Below the pieces are notes generated by a model. That model made no database searches. It worked only from the letters and a program-made list of their open reading frames with translations, and was not told the origin of the DNA. This document shows positions 26,821 to 35,875 of a stretch of DNA of 64,000 nucleotides, piece after piece. This DNA is from Leptospiraceae bacterium (GTDB lineage: Bacteria; Spirochaetota; Leptospiria; Leptospirales; Leptospiraceae): contig JACKPC010000003.1 in the NCBI GenBank assembly GCA_024233835.1, positions 280,501-344,500 on the forward strand, written 5' to 3'. The position numbers and the translations under genes are program-made. How positions within the stretch are numbered: position 1 is the first letter of the stretch; every line of letters begins with the position of its first letter.

Positions 26821-27888
26821 TTACAATTGCGACTCAGGCATTACTTCTTCTTTTGTCAGTATATCACTTAAAGTATAATAAGAATATTTCGCATTATTTT
26901 TTTTGGGATGAGGTTTATGTTTCAAATCAATCACTTGTTCAGTAGATAGAATATAAAACTTCTTATTCTTAATTTCATCCTTTTTTTCATTTTGGAAGTT
27001 TGCTTCTTTTATATACCCGAATATTCTCTTTTTTACGGATTCAGATAAATCTAAATCATTGATTCTTTGCAATTCAGACTTAATTCTTGGATTAAAAACT
27101 AGAATATCCTCGATTTTAAAGAGTTTATCCATTTCTCCGCCACCTTTATTTCGAAAGGTTACAAAGATAGTTTTTTTATAATTATATGCTTGGGTATCGG
27201 GACAAACATATACTCCGTATTTATTAACTAAATTGATTGAACTACCTGCTGGTATTGAAAGAACTTCCTTTTCATAATAATTCATGGACTTATCCACTCC
27301 TGTTATAAATTTTAGGTATTGTAATAAAAGTTTAGAATCTTTATTTTTCTTAATATATTCATCGAGTATATTAAGAATTTCATTCCAAGTTATTGAAACA
27401 ATTTTTGAATCTATAATTTCTAAGTATTTTGTTAAAATTATAGGTAGCTTATTGTAATTACTTAATTCAGGAAATTCTTTATTAGATAAATAGCCATTCA
27501 TCTGTGCTGCTACATCTAATCCTTTATTAGATTTTTTTATGCTTTTTGCTTCAATTATAATAGCTAATAAGTTTTCATTATCATTGTTAATTTTTATTAC
27601 AATATCCGCCCGTTTTTTTGAAGAAGAAATCTTTTCTGCACTAATATCTAATAAAGTGATTTTCTTCCATTCCAATAAACTATTTTGCTTAGATAAAAAA
27701 TTATTTATATCTGGCTTATTTAATAATTGCTTTATAAGTTCCGGATATTCCTTTAAAATATATGCCAATCCTTTTGTTTGCTTTGTTTCCTTGTCTCCAT
27801 CAATAAGGTCAAATATAGAAGACTCTGCTTCGGCTTTATTATCTGCATATAATCTAAAAATTGTTCTCATCCAATCATTCCTATCCAT
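26821..27888 (-). CDS. PD-(D/E)XK nuclease-like protein (cassette 7)
   Basis: 355 residues. KRADIVIKI followed after about 12 residues by LLAIIIEAKSIK gives the D...ExK spacing of PD-(D/E)XK nucleases (Asp in RADIV, Glu/Lys in EAK), with an upstream helix holding a Glu. A C-terminal region of about 150 residues (GVYVCPDTQAYN...) has no identifiable match. It could be a restriction or phage-defence nuclease, as often found among integron cargo. Single gene in its cassette. Confidence 0.65.
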   Translation of the reverse strand: MDRNDWMRTIFRLYADNKAEAESSIFDLIDGDKETKQTKGLAYILKEYPELIKQLLNKPDINNFLSKQNSLLEWKKITLLDISAEKISSSKKRADIVIKINNDNENLLAIIIEAKSIKKSNKGLDVAAQMNGYLSNKEFPELSNYNKLPIILTKYLEIIDSKIVSITWNEILNILDEYIKKNKDSKLLLQYLKFITGVDKSMNYYEKEVLSIPAGSSINLVNKYGVYVCPDTQAYNYKKTIFVTFRNKGGGEMDKLFKIEDILVFNPRIKSELQRINDLDLSESVKKRIFGYIKEANFQNEKKDEIKNKKFYILSTEQVIDLKHKPHPKKNNAKYSYYTLSDILTKEEVMPESQL

Positions 27889-27923
27889 AAGTAATTTTAT
27901 TTAAAGCAAACGCCCACTTTTTC

Positions 27924-28001
27924 GCCTAACGTCCCGAGCGTCATGAGAAGTTTCCGCAGCTTCATAACTTGGCGGAAATTTATCATACGCTCTCGTTATG
28001 G
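27924..28001 (-). repeat. attC-like recombination site H (78 nt)
   Basis: Left core GCCTAAC, right GTTATGG. Arms GAGCGTCATGA / TCATACGCTC pair. A short-class site. Confidence 0.8.
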
Positions 28002-28040
28002 GCAGGTGTCTATTTAATCAAATATTTTTTCTTTCAATAA

Positions 28041-29039
28041 TTAGCCAAATAAACTTTCATTATATATATTATCGTTGTTATTGCTTGATTTTTTAGATTT
28101 TATATTATTAATAATTTCTTCTAAATTCTTCTTGGTAATTATTGAAATATTTTCTTGTTCAGCTAATAGTTGTCTATTTAAATCAAACATTGGATTATCT
28201 TTATCATTTATTTTGTCATACATTACTGTTCGAGGAATATTATAATCCTTAGCATATCCCATAGCTAATCTAGCACCACTATCTAATTTTCGATCAAAAA
28301 TATTCCAACGAGTAGCTGAGTCTGGTGCATAACTTGCCGCCAATACAATTGCGTCACAATATAATGCTTGTAATCTATCTCGTTCTTTATACCGAGTATT
28401 TAATTCCATTTTAGATTTAAAATCTTGGTAGTATTCAGTTACTAAAAGCCCTCCTTTCTCAACTATTTCAAGTGCTAAATCTTTATTTTTGGCAGGTAAG
28501 ATATTATTGAGAGGACTTGGTAAAATGGCTACAGTTTTACCCCCTTTCAAGGCTTGCTTATGTGCAATACTATCGCAGCCAAAAGCCAAACCGCTTACCA
28601 CTGTTACATTTCTTTTTACAATTTCTACGACCAACTTTTGTTCCCTAGTTTCTATTTTTTTATCTGGATTTAAAAGTCCTATTACGGTAATATTTGGATT
28701 TTTAATATTCAATAAATCAATATCACCCTTATAAAAAAGATATATTGGTTGTTCACTCTCTTTTACACTTCCTCGAAATTTAGGAAAGCTTTTATCCCCA
28801 ATAGCTAATAAACCATCGCAAAAACCCTCTAATTTACTAACTTGATTAATAATTTCACTTTTTTTTATTTCAAACTTTTCCAATGTAATTAAATTATCTT
28901 GCTTTGAATTACTATTCAATGTCGAAATAACTTCTTCAACACTTTCATTGCCTTTAATATTTTTTACAATCCAGGCTCTACCTATACCTTTATAACTCTT
29001 AGCTGTTAATATATTAATTGCGTTTTCTGAATATTTCAT
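28041..29039 (-). CDS. DprA/Smf-like SLOG protein (cassette 8)
   Basis: 332 residues resembling DprA: GDKSFPKFRGSVKESEQPIY-LFYKGD, then a Rossmann-like core with VVSGLAFGCDSIAHKQALKG, TVAILPSPLNNILPAKNKDLA and GGLLVTEYY. In true DprA the first strand ends V-G-S-R; here it is VIGLLNP, and the C-terminal winged helix is replaced by a Lys/Asn-rich tail ending NESLFG. This suggests a nucleotide- or ssDNA-binding SLOG paralogue, not the housekeeping competence protein. It is third in a three-gene cassette after a HAD and a phosphoribosyltransferase gene. Confidence 0.78.
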   Translation of the reverse strand: MKYSENAINILTAKSYKGIGRAWIVKNIKGNESVEEVISTLNSNSKQDNLITLEKFEIKKSEIINQVSKLEGFCDGLLAIGDKSFPKFRGSVKESEQPIYLFYKGDIDLLNIKNPNITVIGLLNPDKKIETREQKLVVEIVKRNVTVVSGLAFGCDSIAHKQALKGGKTVAILPSPLNNILPAKNKDLALEIVEKGGLLVTEYYQDFKSKMELNTRYKERDRLQALYCDAIVLAASYAPDSATRWNIFDRKLDSGARLAMGYAKDYNIPRTVMYDKINDKDNPMFDLNRQLLAEQENISIITKKNLEEIINNIKSKKSSNNNDNIYNESLFG

Positions 29040-29106
29040 TCTAATAACTCTCTAAATTCCTTAATCAAATCTTTACATCACGGTATATCAATATCAAAAT
29101 TAGTTT

Positions 29107-29724
29107 CTACCATCCACCTCTAAAGGTTTTTCCAACAGCGTAGAAATATACATTTCTTGCTCCATTGTCTAACAATGCTTGAATCGCGTCTTCGTCAATA
29201 TTAACACCACTTGTATAAATGTCGTCAATAAGTAAAATATTTCTGTCTACGATATTATTAGAAATATTGCAAGTGTTTATAGTAATTCCAGGATAAGGCA
29301 AATCCCCATCACCACCATACCCACTTCTATTCATATGGGTTGTTATTGTATTGGTATGACGAAGAATATATGTTGTCCCATCGATATATCCTTTTATTCT
29401 ATTTACTACAAATGATACTACTGCCCTAAAATATCTTTGATTTTGAGAATAATAATTTTCATTTTTTGCTCTTGGAACAACGCAAACTGTTAGAGTAGTA
29501 TTTCTGTAAATATTTTTAATTTCCTGTAAATCATTTAATAAAACAACTCCTAATTCATTCATGCTGATTTGTAATAAGTCAGTATTTGTATTTCCAAATT
29601 GATTTTTTAAATGATTCAAAAAATCTGGATTACCGGGGGTACCAAATGTTGTATAATCTTGGTGGTAATAGGCTTGAATATTTTGTTCTAAATAATTATT
29701 AGCTCGGATAGTAAATCTTTCCAT
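29107..29724 (-). CDS. Phosphoribosyltransferase-like protein (ComF-type motif)
   Basis: 205 residues. ILLIDDIYTSGVNIDE is the PRPP-binding loop of type I phosphoribosyltransferases (acidic pair then T-S-G), most like ComFC proteins. TVCVVPRAKNENYYSQNQRYF may form the earlier phosphate/PPi loop. CAGGAG precedes the ATG. Five bases separate it from the upstream HAD gene, and it precedes the DprA-like gene. The substrate base is unknown. Confidence 0.72.
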   Translation of the reverse strand: MERFTIRANNYLEQNIQAYYHQDYTTFGTPGNPDFLNHLKNQFGNTNTDLLQISMNELGVVLLNDLQEIKNIYRNTTLTVCVVPRAKNENYYSQNQRYFRAVVSFVVNRIKGYIDGTTYILRHTNTITTHMNRSGYGGDGDLPYPGITINTCNISNNIVDRNILLIDDIYTSGVNIDEDAIQALLDNGARNVYFYAVGKTFRGGW

Positions 29725-29729
29725 ATTTA

Positions 29730-30320
29730 TTAAACTCCTGGGTTAATAATTTGAATACCAGCTTGTAGAGCCTTAACAATTTCTTTTTCTTCATTATCAA
29801 AAGCAATAACCAGTTCAGGAGGTATATTTAATTTTAAAATTGCATTTTCAAATTTATTGAAAAACTTATTACCCAAGTGAAATTCTCTAAAGAATAATTT
29901 ACTGAACTTATCAATTAGACCATGATAATTTAATGTTTCTAATGCCCTGTCTTTTCTGCAATTTGTAACCAAAACAGTTTTGTTTATATTTGAGTATTTG
30001 AGAAGAATATCCACTACAGGTTTATTAAGTTTAGTTTCGGACAGGAAATCCTTATAAAATTCTTCCTTTTTTTGAATTATTCTTTCATATTCATTTTTAT
30101 TCAAATCAGGAACAGCACTTTTAAGTTTTTTACGGTCAAAACGTTCTCCAGAATAGTTTTCTAAACTATGAGTCAATCTTGGTAAAGAAATTATCGCTTT
30201 CTTATAAGAAAGAAAGTTTGCAAGATTCGTATCTACTAATGTTCCATCCATATCAAAAAATAAAATTTGGTTTTTCTTAAATTTTTTGATTATATCCTGT
30301 TTTATTTTCCTCTTTATCAT
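29730..30320 (-). CDS. HAD-superfamily hydrolase (cassette 8)
   Basis: 196 residues. HAD motifs are visible: ILFFDMDGTLVDTN (DxDxT nucleophile), VTNCRKDRA (motif II Thr), a candidate Lys in HLGNKFFNKF, and VIAFDNEEKEI (acidic motif IV). A small helical cap lies between motifs I and II, as in phosphoglycolate phosphatase-like members. It is first in the cassette operon, its ATG only about 19 bp from the cassette end, so expression probably relies on upstream array transcription. Confidence 0.82.
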   Translation of the reverse strand: MIKRKIKQDIIKKFKKNQILFFDMDGTLVDTNLANFLSYKKAIISLPRLTHSLENYSGERFDRKKLKSAVPDLNKNEYERIIQKKEEFYKDFLSETKLNKPVVDILLKYSNINKTVLVTNCRKDRALETLNYHGLIDKFSKLFFREFHLGNKFFNKFENAILKLNIPPELVIAFDNEEKEIVKALQAGIQIINPGV

Positions 30321-30332
30321 AATAACACTTGC

Positions 30333-30627
30333 CCATAACGTCTCAGCATAAACGACATTCTCAAATCCCGCACGGCTTCACTTCTTGTGCGGGATTTGAG
30401 AATGTCCCCGAGCTTGTAGAATAAAGACCCCGTTTAAGCCTCCGCAGCCGGCACTGTTTTTGCCTTCCAAAGATTCAACTTTCGCATAACGCCTTTCCAC
30501 CTGCAAAAACTGTGACGGATGCGGATGGCTTGTGAAAAATTCCGTCTACCACAAAATTGCTCGGGGCAAGCGGGTGTGCATTCATCCGTTCGAGCACACC
30601 CGTGCAGCGTTTATGCTTTTGTTGTGC
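30333..30627 (-). repeat. attC-like recombination site I (295 nt)
   Basis: Left core CCATAAC, right GTTGTGC. Outer arms AGCATAAACG / CGTTTATGCT pair perfectly over 10 bp. An internal perfect hairpin pairs CATTCTCAAATCCCGCAC with its complement. Largest site in the array. Confidence 0.8.
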
Positions 30628-31141
30628 GATGTATCGAACAATCACATAGAATTGAGTATTCTTAATATTCCCAAACAACTAAATTAGTTGCTTTTTTAAT
30701 ATTTATAGTTCCTTTTAAATTACTATAAGATGTTTTAGGTAAATTATAAATTTCAAGAATATTATAACTACCAACATCTAAGTTTATTATAAATTCGATT
30801 TTTTTCTTTCTAATTTTTAACATTGAATAAACCTCTCTAGCCGCATCAAATAAATTATGATTAGAGGAGAAGTTGAAAATTATGTGATGTAATTTATTAT
30901 CCTTTTTATCTAAAACAGCAGCAAACAATCGTCTTTCTCTAAGTTCATATGGAGATTTATTTTGCTCTATAAGCAATTTATCACTATACGCTAGAAGTTG
31001 ACTTTGAAATGCAGTAATATTTTTATTTTGACTCCATATTAATAATTGTGAATAACTCATTAAATTTTCAAGAGGATTTTCAATCTTTTCACTTTTTGTA
31101 GAAGATATTGGTAGTTTTATATTTTTCCTTTTTAAATTAAT

Positions 31142-32779
31142 CAGCAATTCCCGCTTTGCTTGTAACAGGCAGATAAGGCTAAGATTTTTGGGTTTACAGG
31201 GAAAGCTTTCGTAAACTTTTTCATCAAAAATCGCTTGTACCTGTGCAGGGATATAGTCTTTTTGACTATATGCCAGCCAAAAACGAGTTACACGCACGGG
31301 TAGATTTATCAGCAGATGGACTTTATCAAGCAATTCGGGAGGAATTTTCTAAAATTCCAGACCACAGGGTCAATCCTTCGATTTCTCTAACAGATGCTTT
31401 AATGTCAGCCTTTGCTATCTTTTCTCAAAAGAACGCATCGCTTCTTGAGTTTGAAAGAGAAAAAGTGAAGAATAAAAATCTTCAAAGTATATACAAGATT
31501 CAAGAGATACCCTCTGACACTCAAATGAGAGAAATTGTTGATGAAGTTTCAACAGGAGCTTTCAGGAAAATATATAAAAACCTTTTTTCAAAACTTCAGC
31601 GTGGCAAGGTTCTCGAATCTTATCGTGTCCTTGATGATTATTATATTCTTTCCGGAGACGGAACCGGATTCTTCTCCTCAGAGAAAATTCATTGTAAATC
31701 CTGTCTTGTAAAGAATAAGAAAAGTGGAACTCTCTACCAGCATATGATGTATGGTGCCTGTATTGTGCATCCGGATAAGAAAGAAGTTATCCCTCTTATG
31801 TTTGAACCTATTACAAACGAAGATGGGAAAACAAAAAATGACTGTGAGTTAAACGCCTCTAAACGATTTATTGAAGATTTTAGAAGAGAGCATCCTCATT
31901 TAAAAACAATATTTGTAGAGGATTCTCTGTTTTCAAATGCTCCCCACATTGAATTACTGAAAGAGAAGAATCTATCCTTTATCATAGGTGCAAAAGAAAA
32001 AAATCACAAACACCTTTACAATCAACTTGATAAGCTACAGGAATTAAAAAAGACAGAGCAATTCTGTATAGAGAAAGATAGATTTTCTCATTACTTTTCT
32101 TTTACAAACCAAATTTCTTTAAATGAGACTTCAGAACTCAAAGTCAATGTTCTTGAGTATAAGCAGGTTGATAAAAAAGAGCATATGATTGCTTTTAGCT
32201 GGGTTACAGATATTGAAATTACAAAAGAAAATGCTTATGAATTGATGCGAATCGCGAGAGCACGATGGAAGATAGAAAATGAAACCTTCAATACTCTGAA
32301 AAATCAGGGTTATCACTTTGAACACAATTATGGACATGGCAGTAAGAATTTGTCTAATAACTTTGCAACTCTTATGATACTTGCTTTTCTTGTAGATCAG
32401 ATCCAACAATCAAGCTGTGCATTATTTCGAAAAGCACTTGGAACTTTTCATGCAAAAAGATTGTTCTGGCAAAAGATAAGAAACTTGTTTGAAATATTTG
32501 AATTTTCATCTATGGAGCAACTATTCCAGGCTATTGCTTATGGATTTAAAGCAAATATTTCTATAGGAGAAAATTCATCATAGCGAGATTTTTAAAAACA
32601 GTGAAAAATTTTCTGAAGGAGCTATTCATTCATTTTTCCTTGTACTAATTTTACTATGATTTTAGCTCAATTTTTACTATACATAAGTATTTTGGGTTCT
32701 TTTCCTCGAAGGAAATCCGGAAGTTATGGATTAAAAAACAGGCTTAAAGAAGCCTTGTACTCTAAAGCGGGAATTGCTG
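31142..32779 (+). mobile_element. IS4-superfamily-like insertion sequence
   Basis: 1638 bp with 16-bp perfect inverted repeats CAGCAATTCCCGCTTT (31142-31157 and complement 32764-32779) and a 9-bp target duplication TAAATTAAT (31133-31141, 32780-32788). One transposase is encoded opposite to the cassette genes. Confidence 0.88.
31243..32583 (+). CDS. DDE transposase (IS4-like)
   Basis: Up to 446 residues. Signature elements are the first Asp in LSGDGTGFFSS, second Asp in TIFVEDSLFSNAP, and Glu in ARWKIENETFNTLKNQGYHF, the YREK-like block of IS4-type enzymes. The frame opens with GTG at 31243; ATG at 31270 (MPAKNEL) is the other choice. No internal stop, so probably active. A roughly 195-bp non-coding tail separates the stop from the right end. 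Confidence 0.85.
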   Translation: MQGYSLFDYMPAKNELHARVDLSADGLYQAIREEFSKIPDHRVNPSISLTDALMSAFAIFSQKNASLLEFEREKVKNKNLQSIYKIQEIPSDTQMREIVDEVSTGAFRKIYKNLFSKLQRGKVLESYRVLDDYYILSGDGTGFFSSEKIHCKSCLVKNKKSGTLYQHMMYGACIVHPDKKEVIPLMFEPITNEDGKTKNDCELNASKRFIEDFRREHPHLKTIFVEDSLFSNAPHIELLKEKNLSFIIGAKEKNHKHLYNQLDKLQELKKTEQFCIEKDRFSHYFSFTNQISLNETSELKVNVLEYKQVDKKEHMIAFSWVTDIEITKENAYELMRIARARWKIENETFNTLKNQGYHFEHNYGHGSKNLSNNFATLMILAFLVDQIQQSSCALFRKALGTFHAKRLFWQKIRNLFEIFEFSSMEQLFQAIAYGFKANISIGENSS

Positions 32780-33951
32780 TAAATTAATAACCCTAAATCC
32801 TCCATTTTTCTCAACAATAATAAGACCATGTCGATCTGGCATTAAAAGTGCATTGACAACTTTTCCATCCTCAACAGTGAAACCTTCAGGTTGATTTAAT
32901 GAGTTTGAAAATCCACCAGTTGTTGCTAAAAATATGTTTCTTTTATTTTTTATGAGTTCCGATAATTTTTTATATACATTACCTTCTGCAAAATACATTG
33001 CTTTAATTATTGGTCGCTCCATCCATATACTATGACCAACAAATTTTTTAGTATCGTTCATTATTTTAAATATATGTATTCGTGTTTCGTTATTTATTTT
33101 TAAATGAGAACTATCATGAATTAATTTATATTTAGATTTAAAGGTGATTTTTTCTTCTACCATTGTTTTTAAAAAAAATCCTTTTTCAATTAAAATAATG
33201 AAAGGAAAGAAAATTATAATAATTAAAATTATTATAATTGAAAATTTTATTATTAATTCTTTTTTTGTTACTCCTTGCAAATAATTAAAGTAAAGATAGA
33301 AAATTAATAAAAGTGCAAGAACAGAAACGAGTAATATTTTCCATTTAATTATTATTTCAATAATTTTTTGTCCAGTTCTAACTAATATATATTTGTATCT
33401 TTTCTGCTTTAAAGCATCTACTGCTTTTAAATAAGAACTTTTTTTCAAAGATATGTATATTCTATTCTTTTTTAATCTGTCAATATGAATAGTATAATTA
33501 TTTAACTCTTTATCTTTAAGATTTTTAGTGGTATGTTCAATAAACTTTCCAACTTTACCTAATATAAAGTAACCGATTATACTATATATAACATTTGTTT
33601 TGTGATTGATCCCAATTTTATTTTTATCTGAAATATATGATTCACCTATATCTATCATTGATGAAATATTATTCTTTTTTATTGGATAATTAATTACAAA
33701 ATAATTAGCAAGATGAATTAAGAATATATCTCCATCTCCTTTTTTTTTATAAAGGAAATATCTATCATTTTGAATTATTTTAAAATTAATAAAAGAAATA
33801 TTTTTTAAATATACATCGTATGGAAAATCTCGAACAAAGGAATTTAAACTTTTATTCTGACTGTTCTTATAATAATTATCCATTATCAAGCTCTGACTAA
33901 AACTTGGAGTGTGTAAAAATAAACAAAAAATAAAAGTTATAAAGTAATAGA

Positions 33952-34803
33952 TCATTTTCTTTCTATATAACCAAAAATTCCAGAAAATTTTCCATCATTT
34001 TTAATATTATTTAAAGTCCTATTTATTTTAGGAAGAAACATATCTGAAATAGCTCCATCAAGATATAAAGCACTTTTACATTTTAACCTATTTAAAAAAA
34101 ATAATGAAAAATCATAAAAGGTTACATCATTATTTGATAAAACAAATATCACTGAATTATTATCAACACATACAGCATTTCTAATATTTTTATTATTTGA
34201 AGTTTCAGTAAAACTTTTATGAATTTTTCCTTTATCAATAATTAGAGGTCCAGACTGCACTGCAAATTGAATATCATCCAATTTGATATTATTTTCAAAT
34301 TCCGATGTTTCTAAAATATTTGGTTTATTATCTATAATAAAAAATACACCATTAGGTTTTAAATAGAAATTACCTTTACCATTTTTTAAATTAAGTGGAT
34401 TAACAATTTTTTTGTTTTGAATAAATAAACCTTCTGGTGCAAAATTTTTAGTATATATTCCAGCATTTGTTGCAAATAACAAATTATATCCCTTTCTATT
34501 TAGATCTTGATGTAGGTTTTTAAAAGATTTATAATTAACTTCGTTCTCATCCTTATAGTAAAGTACTAAATTATTTAATGCATGATTATAAATTTTAAAT
34601 ATACTATATTGAATTCCATTAAATTTAATCACCTTCGAAATTGTATCGATTTTAGGTTTTTTACTTTCTTTATTAGGAAGCTTATTATTCATATTATTTT
34701 CAATAAGATTTAATTTTAAATTATTCTTATATGATATAATAAAAATAAATAATAGTAAAATAAAGTTAAGTAAATTAAATAATACTTTTATAAATATTTT
34801 CAT
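33952..34803 (-). CDS. Phosphodiester glycosidase family (DUF2233/NAGPA) protein
   Basis: About 283 residues from ATG 34803, chosen because AAGGATATAAG precedes it; a start nine codons upstream is possible. One N-terminal membrane helix (about 5-22) with the domain outside. Family landmarks are LLFATNAGIYTKNFAPEGLF, GKGNFYLKPNGVFF, QSGPLII, and near the C-terminus ALYLDGAISDMFLP. It resembles the C-terminal part of the next gene in the cassette, so the two could act together on the same glycan. It overlaps that gene as ATGA. Confidence 0.78.
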   Translation of the reverse strand: MKIFIKVLFNLLNFILLLFIFIISYKNNLKLNLIENNMNNKLPNKESKKPKIDTISKVIKFNGIQYSIFKIYNHALNNLVLYYKDENEVNYKSFKNLHQDLNRKGYNLLFATNAGIYTKNFAPEGLFIQNKKIVNPLNLKNGKGNFYLKPNGVFFIIDNKPNILETSEFENNIKLDDIQFAVQSGPLIIDKGKIHKSFTETSNNKNIRNAVCVDNNSVIFVLSNNDVTFYDFSLFFLNRLKCKSALYLDGAISDMFLPKINRTLNNIKNDGKFSGIFGYIERK

Positions 34804-34871
34804 CTTATATCCTTTTTTATTTTTTATCATAATGGTATATTGATAGATTCCTATTAAAAATAGTTATAAAT

Positions 34872-35114
34872 TTATGGTTTTTTTCTCTTATATAAAATAC
34901 TTATTTCATATTCTAATTCACTTATAGTTATATTTCCACTAAAGTCAGATGAAACGATCTTATTATTATCATATGTAATTTTAACATGATACATATCATT
35001 ATCATTATTAAAGTGCCCATGTATATCTTTAACTCCAGGGAACAATGATGAATTTAAAGTTAATGTATCCATATCTCCCCATCTTTTACTTTTTATTGTC
35101 CAAAATTTTCCCAT
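34872..35114 (-). CDS. Small hypothetical protein (cassette 9)
   Basis: 80 residues, first gene of its cassette. Beta-rich with HGHFNNDNDMYHVKITYDNN and a basic C-terminus; no family recognised. It is followed within 70 bp by the DUF2233 pair and likely shares their transcript. Confidence 0.5.
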   Translation of the reverse strand: MGKFWTIKSKRWGDMDTLTLNSSLFPGVKDIHGHFNNDNDMYHVKITYDNNKIVSSDFSGNITISELEYEISILYKRKKP

Positions 35115-35181
35115 TTTTTCCTCTATAAAATATTAAAAAATATTCTATTCAATAATTGTTATAGAAATTGTATAATATATC

Positions 35182-35327
35182 GCACAACGTTCAAGCGTGT
35201 GAGACGTTTTTGACCAGGCGCAAAACTTGCAAGTCTTCTCTGCAAGTTTTGTGACTGGGCAAAAATGTGGCGTAGCCCAAGCCGACGAATCTTTTCTCGG
35301 CGGCGCAACTCACACGCTTTGTTAGAT
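35182..35327 (-). repeat. attC-like recombination site J (146 nt)
   Basis: Cores GCACAAC and GTTAGAT. Perfect 11-bp arm AAGCGTGTGAG / CTCACACGCTT, shared with site D. Confidence 0.85.
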
Positions 35328-35412
35328 GCCGTTTGCTTTAAAAATAATGTGTTTTGCATATATACTCCAATTGGAATGTCAGGAATCTAGTGACGTTTAG
35401 TATTTTTCCGTA

Positions 35413-35775
35413 TCAGAACTCATTTAATTTCCTACTGCATTGTTTTGATAAACTCTTTTCATTTTTTAAAAGACATTTGATAATTCTTCCACTACCAGGA
35501 ATTGTCCAACTGCAAAATTCTTTTACATCATTTTTACAATCCTCTGAGCCATTCTTTCTGATTCTTTCTAATGAGGTTTTAAGTCCATTTTTACAACTTG
35601 CAGAAAGATTTGATTCATTTTCCAATAAACATTGGATAATCCTAATATTACTTTCAGAATTTTTAGAACATAGCTCTCCAATGTCATTTTTACATACTGA
35701 TAAAATTTGATTGCCTTCATCAGGGTATAATCCTAAGGATAATAGTAGAATCATGATGAATGAATACTTTTTCAT
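35413..35775 (-). CDS. Secreted Cys-rich repeat protein
   Basis: 120 residues with a signal peptide (MKKYSFIMILLLSLGLYPDEG). Two repeats of about 45 residues follow, each with the pattern C-x3-(I/V)-x2-(L/F)-C...(R/G)-I-I-(Q/K)-CLL-(E/K)-N-E-x-x-L-S-x-x-C, the cysteine-rich Golgi-apparatus-protein (GLG1) type repeat also found in bacterial secreted proteins. Function is unknown; disulfide-stabilised periplasmic binding is likely. It is the last gene of cassette 10. Confidence 0.72.
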   Translation of the reverse strand: MKKYSFIMILLLSLGLYPDEGNQILSVCKNDIGELCSKNSESNIRIIQCLLENESNLSASCKNGLKTSLERIRKNGSEDCKNDVKEFCSWTIPGSGRIIKCLLKNEKSLSKQCSRKLNEF

Positions 35776-35875
35776 TTTAGTAAAATTCCCTTTGAGTGTT
35801 TATTAATTTTATAAAGTTTTAGCTTTTGATTTACAATGCAAATACAAAAACTATAAGATTTAGCGGTATTCAAAC

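Larger units (their letters stand above)
30662..33955 (-). pseudogene. Membrane phosphodiester glycosidase-like (DUF2233) gene split by an IS
   Basis: The N-terminal part (33955 to 32780) has a signal peptide, a periplasmic stretch, two membrane helices (about 205-225 and 232-260) and the start of a NAGPA/DUF2233 domain (FLATTGGFSNSLNQPEGFTV). The C-terminal part (31141 to 30662) continues it (ERRLFAAVLDKK... LDVGSYNIL). Removing the IS (31142-32779) and one TAAATTAAT copy leaves 1647 bp, a continuous 548-residue frame with VINL joined to KRKNIK. DUF2233 proteins cleave phosphodiester-linked sugars. It overlaps the upstream DUF2233 gene by four bases. Confidence 0.82.
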
